Position numbers and translations under genes: made by a program
Shown: positions 5,559 to 8,624 of the stretch, one piece after another
Numbering within the stretch: the first letter of the stretch is position 1
How the letters are laid out: each line of letters begins with the position of its first letter
Notes under the pieces: model-generated
What the model saw: only the letters and a program-made list of their open reading frames with translations
Database searches by the model: none
Told to the model about the DNA's origin: nothing
Source: an uncultured Prevotella sp.
GTDB taxonomy: Bacteria; Bacteroidota; Bacteroidia; Bacteroidales; Bacteroidaceae
Length of the DNA stretch: 8,624 nt
NCBI GenBank assembly: GCA_938023885.1
Contig: CALJCU010000571.1
Span: forward strand, 1 to 8,624
Direction: 5' to 3'

Positions 5559-7030
5559 CAACTCCTGACTAAGTTCCTTCCTGCATCAATTCTCAGGAAA
5601 ATAAACAGTAGTATGGTGAAACCCCACAAGGAGGATCCGCCATAGCTGAAGAAGGGCAGAGGGATACCAATGACAGGAGTCAGTCCCAGTACCATTCCCA
5701 CATTGATAAATACGTGGAAAAGGAAAATACTTGCTACGCTATAGCCATACACTCGCCCGAACTTGAACGGTTGTCGTTCGGCTAAATATATCAGCCGCAA
5801 GATGAGGGCTAGGAACAACAACAATACGCTTGCTGACCCTAAGAATCCCTCCTCTTCACCTACTGTGCAGAAGATAAAGTCGGTATCTTGCTCTGGTACA
5901 AACTTTAGCTTGGTCTGCGTACCATTTAAGAACCCTTTTCCTCTAAGGCCGCCTGAACCGATTGCTATCTCACTTTGGTGTACATTGTATCCGGCTCCGG
6001 CCAAGTCATCATCCAAACCTAAGAGCACGTTGATACGCACACGCTGGTGAGGTTCCATCACATTGTTGAGCACGTAGTCGGCACTATAGAAGAAGATGAT
6101 GCTGCCCACGGCGAACAGGGCTATGAGCAAATAGTGCATGATACGTGTTGATAAGCCTTCATAGACGAGATAACCTATGAGGAAAGCAGAGATGGCAAGC
6201 TGGACCCATATGATGTCGAAAGGAATGACAAACTCGGAGAACAAGAGTACTATTAGCGTTGTTCCTGTGCAGATTCCCAATAGCCGGAGTGCCTGAGTCC
6301 TGTTGCGGGCATAGATATAGACCATTACTGATGCAAAGATCTGTACCAGTAACAGTACTACAAACTTTCCCACAGACGTCGGCGTGTCCCAGAGAAACAC
6401 TTGTTCATACTTGATACCTACGACAAAGTAGATGACCATCGCTACTCCTGTAAACAGAATGCTTCCCGGCATCCCTTCCCGGTAGAACATGAGAAAGAAT
6501 GCAAGGTACACGAGTGCGGAGCCCGTTTCCCGCTGTCCGATAATGAAAATCATCGGTAACAGGACCACTGTCACTGCGGCAAAGAAACATTTGGGCTTGC
6601 GCATATCAAACCCATAAGTACTCATCAGTTTGGATACCGCCAAAGCAGTTGCAAACTTAGCAAATTCTGCCGGCTGAAGACGGACAGGTCCTAACACAAT
6701 CCATGATCGTGAGCCTTTAATCTCATGAGGGTTGAATATGGTAAGAAAGAGCAATATCAGTAATGCTGCATAGATGGCGTAAGCAAATGTGTCATAGAAT
6801 CTGTCATCAAGCATCAACAGGATAAAAGCCAGTGCAAATGACGTTCCGATCCAGACAATCTGCATGCCAGAGCGAGTGGAGAGGCTGAAGATGTCGGTCT
6901 CTCCATATGTATAGCTGGCGCCGCACACGCTTATCCATCCGAAGATAAGGAGTGCAATGTATATGCCTACTGTCCACCAGTCAAGGCATCTCCAAACACT
7001 TTGCTGTCTTTTATCGTTCTGAGTCTCCAT
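5558..7030 (-). CDS. rodA: Peptidoglycan glycosyltransferase RodA (SEDS family), enlarged form
   Basis: RodA is the membrane enzyme that polymerises lipid II into glycan strands for cell elongation, paired with PBP2. The 490-residue product has SEDS landmarks: GSRSWIVLGPVRLQPAEFAK (106-125), QRETGSALVYL (166-176), YREGMPGS (183-190), FVPEQDTDFIFCTVGEEEG (377-395), where D384 matches the Asp essential for polymerase activity in homologues, and TPVIGIPLPFFSYGGSS (451-467). Common RodA proteins are about 370-400 residues with ten helices; here the stretch at about 220-320, just before the catalytic loop, adds roughly four hydrophobic helices, giving about 14. A long central region is familiar in Bacteroidales RodA. 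I chose the ATG at 7030 because it gives METQNDKRQQSVWRCLDWW, like relatives; an in-frame ATG at 7063 would add 11 residues lying inside the PBP2 gene. It overlaps the end of the PBP2 gene by 20 bases, so translation of the two is probably coupled. Confidence 0.95.
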   Translation of the reverse strand: METQNDKRQQSVWRCLDWWTVGIYIALLIFGWISVCGASYTYGETDIFSLSTRSGMQIVWIGTSFALAFILLMLDDRFYDTFAYAIYAALLILLFLTIFNPHEIKGSRSWIVLGPVRLQPAEFAKFATALAVSKLMSTYGFDMRKPKCFFAAVTVVLLPMIFIIGQRETGSALVYLAFFLMFYREGMPGSILFTGVAMVIYFVVGIKYEQVFLWDTPTSVGKFVVLLLVQIFASVMVYIYARNRTQALRLLGICTGTTLIVLLFSEFVIPFDIIWVQLAISAFLIGYLVYEGLSTRIMHYLLIALFAVGSIIFFYSADYVLNNVMEPHQRVRINVLLGLDDDLAGAGYNVHQSEIAIGSGGLRGKGFLNGTQTKLKFVPEQDTDFIFCTVGEEEGFLGSASVLLLFLALILRLIYLAERQPFKFGRVYGYSVASIFLFHVFINVGMVLGLTPVIGIPLPFFSYGGSSLWGFTILLFIFLRIDAGRNLVRS

Positions 7031-8624
7031 AAGAAATTCTGCGATTCTCCATTTCTTCAGCAAGCTGTTCGCCCGCAGGGCTCAGTTTGCCTGTAATATA
7101 CTGTTCCATCAATACCTTGCCCATAGGCACACCAAAGTCAGCTCCCCATCCGCCATTCTCAACATAGACAGCGATGGCGATTTCCGGCTTGTTCATTGGA
7201 GCAAATCCCATGAACACAGAATGGTCATGTCCACGGTTCTGGGCCGTTCCCGTCTTGCCGCAAGCAGCGAAGGGCAGTGAACTGAGCATCTTACAGGTAC
7301 CCCCCATTGCTGAAGAACGCATGCCGGCTACGATGTAATCGTAAGCACGCCGCTGTGCTTTAGTGTAATGGCGCCTCGCGTACATTGTATCGAGGGGAAC
7401 ACCTTGAATACGTCTTACCACATGAGGAATATAGTAATAACCACGGTTGGCAATGGTCGCACCTAAGTTTGCAATCTGCAATGGCGTAAGGTTCACCTCA
7501 CCCTGGCCGATACTGATACTGATGATGGTCAGGCCGTTCCAGGAACCGTGGTAAGCCTTGTCATAGAATGTAGCATTTGGGATCAGTCCGCGTTTCTCTC
7601 CCGGCAGATCGATTCCCAAGCGATAGCCGAAACCCATGGAGACCATGTAGTCACGCCAAGTGTTCATGGCACCCTCCACCGTCTTATATTTGGCACGGTT
7701 GCTCATCATGTGGAACAATCCCCAGCAGAAGAATGCGTTACACGACGTGCTGATGGCAGGAACAAGGCTCAATGGTGAGGCATGGCTGTGACAGCCTACA
7801 TGCAGGCCTTTATAGTAGAAGCCCCGGTGACAGGGATATTGTGTCTGTGGCGTGATGATGCCTTCTGACAGGAATGTCAGGCCTTGTGAAGTCTTGAAGG
7901 TAGAGCCGGGAGGATACTGTCCCATGATGGCACGGTTCAGCAGCGGCTTCTGTGGGTCATGGGTCAGGAATTTATGATACTTGTTACGGTTCCTGCCCTC
8001 AAGGAGTCTCGGATCATAGCTAGGTGAAGATACCATGCAGAGAATTTGTCCTGTAGAAGGTTCGATGGCTACGATGGCACCTATTTTGCCTTGCATCATC
8101 CGCTCACCGAGGGCTTGGAGCCGTACATCCAGTCCTAGTGTCAGTTCTTTTCCTGGCACGGGACGATGGTCGAATTTACCATTCTGGTAGTGCCCCTGTA
8201 CACGTCCGTGCGCATCGCGAAGAAGGATATGTACTCCTTTGATACCGCGCAGATATTTCTCATAACTTCGCTCTACACCCAATTTGCCGATATAGTCGCC
8301 AGGCTGGTAATAGTTGTCCTCGTCGACATCTGACGGTGATACTTCTGCCACCTCTCCAAGGATGTGTGCACCATAAGGGTACATATACTGTCGGATGGTA
8401 CGTTTCTGAATATAGAATCCAGGGAAGCGGAACATCTTCTCACGGAAGACGCTGAAGTTCTTGTCGTCAATTTGTGACATGAACAACTGTTGGGTAAAGC
8501 GGGAGTATCCGGGATTCTTAGCAGGATCCTTGATGTCGTTCATTCGTTTGATGAACATCTCTTTCGTGATGCCCAGAGTCTGGCAGAAGTCGAGTGTATC
8601 CAAATGCCCTTTTTCTTCGTTCAT
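7011..8624 (-). CDS. mrdA: Penicillin-binding protein 2 (elongation-specific transpeptidase), 5' end outside the window
   Basis: PBP2 cross-links new peptidoglycan strands made by RodA and is anchored in the inner membrane with its catalytic domain in the periplasm. The 537 residues visible start inside the pedestal (PBP dimer) domain: RTIRQYMYPYGAHILGEV (75-92), GDYIGKLGVERSYEKYLRG (109-127) and GVHILLRDAHGR (130-141). The transpeptidase domain runs from about 180 to 510 with all three active-site motifs: S241-T-F-K244 (nucleophile S241), S294-C-N296 and K457-T-G459. KPLLNRAIMGQYPPG and GQGEVNLTPLQIAN are also characteristic. The frame is open at the last base of the window (ATG at 8624-8622). 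Full-length Bacteroidales PBP2 is about 620 residues and should carry a membrane helix and the first pedestal strands, so about 80-90 residues lie outside; that ATG is likely internal. It is the upstream partner of rodA, as in most elongation operons; mre genes may lie further upstream, which is not visible here. Confidence 0.95.
   Translation of the reverse strand: MNEEKGHLDTLDFCQTLGITKEMFIKRMNDIKDPAKNPGYSRFTQQLFMSQIDDKNFSVFREKMFRFPGFYIQKRTIRQYMYPYGAHILGEVAEVSPSDVDEDNYYQPGDYIGKLGVERSYEKYLRGIKGVHILLRDAHGRVQGHYQNGKFDHRPVPGKELTLGLDVRLQALGERMMQGKIGAIVAIEPSTGQILCMVSSPSYDPRLLEGRNRNKYHKFLTHDPQKPLLNRAIMGQYPPGSTFKTSQGLTFLSEGIITPQTQYPCHRGFYYKGLHVGCHSHASPLSLVPAISTSCNAFFCWGLFHMMSNRAKYKTVEGAMNTWRDYMVSMGFGYRLGIDLPGEKRGLIPNATFYDKAYHGSWNGLTIISISIGQGEVNLTPLQIANLGATIANRGYYYIPHVVRRIQGVPLDTMYARRHYTKAQRRAYDYIVAGMRSSAMGGTCKMLSSLPFAACGKTGTAQNRGHDHSVFMGFAPMNKPEIAIAVYVENGGWGADFGVPMGKVLMEQYITGKLSPAGEQLAEEMENRRISYGDSER

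Noticed and set aside
7031..7063. Longer RodA from the ATG at 7063
   Set aside because: The extra 11 residues lie inside the PBP2 gene and do not look like the RodA N-terminus; the METQ start fits better.
8622..8624. ATG at the right edge as the true start of PBP2
   Set aside because: A start there would remove the membrane anchor and the first part of the pedestal domain; the gene most likely continues beyond the window.

Overview
The window looks like an ordinary core-chromosome segment of a Bacteroidota, most likely Prevotellaceae. The grounds are a gldH lipoprotein gene, a long RodA of the Bacteroidales type, a PSP1/RicT protein and a MetF that read as Bacteroidales proteins, a promoter of the Bacteroidota form (TTG, 19 bases, TAACTTTG) and generally weak ribosome binding sites. 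The taxon is inferred from remembered family features; no search was run. Coding density is very high: the largest gap between genes is 90 bases.

Layout, left to right. Positions 1-1202 (+) hold the 3' part of a membrane sugar-phosphate transferase that starts polysaccharide synthesis on undecaprenyl phosphate. Nineteen bases later is a GreA-type transcript cleavage factor (1222-1686). A 90-base gap carries a good promoter candidate, followed by four tightly packed + strand genes: metF (1777-2745), a DNA polymerase III delta' subunit (2757-3902), a RicT/PSP1 protein (3932-5071) and the lipoprotein gldH (5085-5534). Gaps in this group are 11, 29 and 13 bases, so it is probably one transcript. 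A 23-base convergent gap filled by a hairpin separates it from two - strand genes: rodA (5558-7030) and, upstream of it with a 20-base overlap, the gene for penicillin-binding protein 2 (7011-8624, N-terminus beyond the window).

How they work together. RodA (glycan polymerase) and PBP2 (transpeptidase) are the catalytic pair of the elongation machinery that builds the lateral wall. The sugar transferase uses the same undecaprenyl phosphate carrier pool for surface glycan. The + strand operon mixes one-carbon metabolism (MetF), the replication clamp loader (delta'), a putative RNA-processing or regulatory factor (RicT) and an envelope lipoprotein (GldH). The delta'-RicT adjacency also occurs in Bacillus, so it is old synteny.

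I found no mobile element, CRISPR array, tRNA, rRNA, toxin-antitoxin or defence locus, and no clear evidence of an undescribed system. The points most worth a second look are the delta' subunit without its usual zinc-binding cysteines, the conserved delta'-RicT pairing, the extra membrane helices in RodA, and the very short metF leader.
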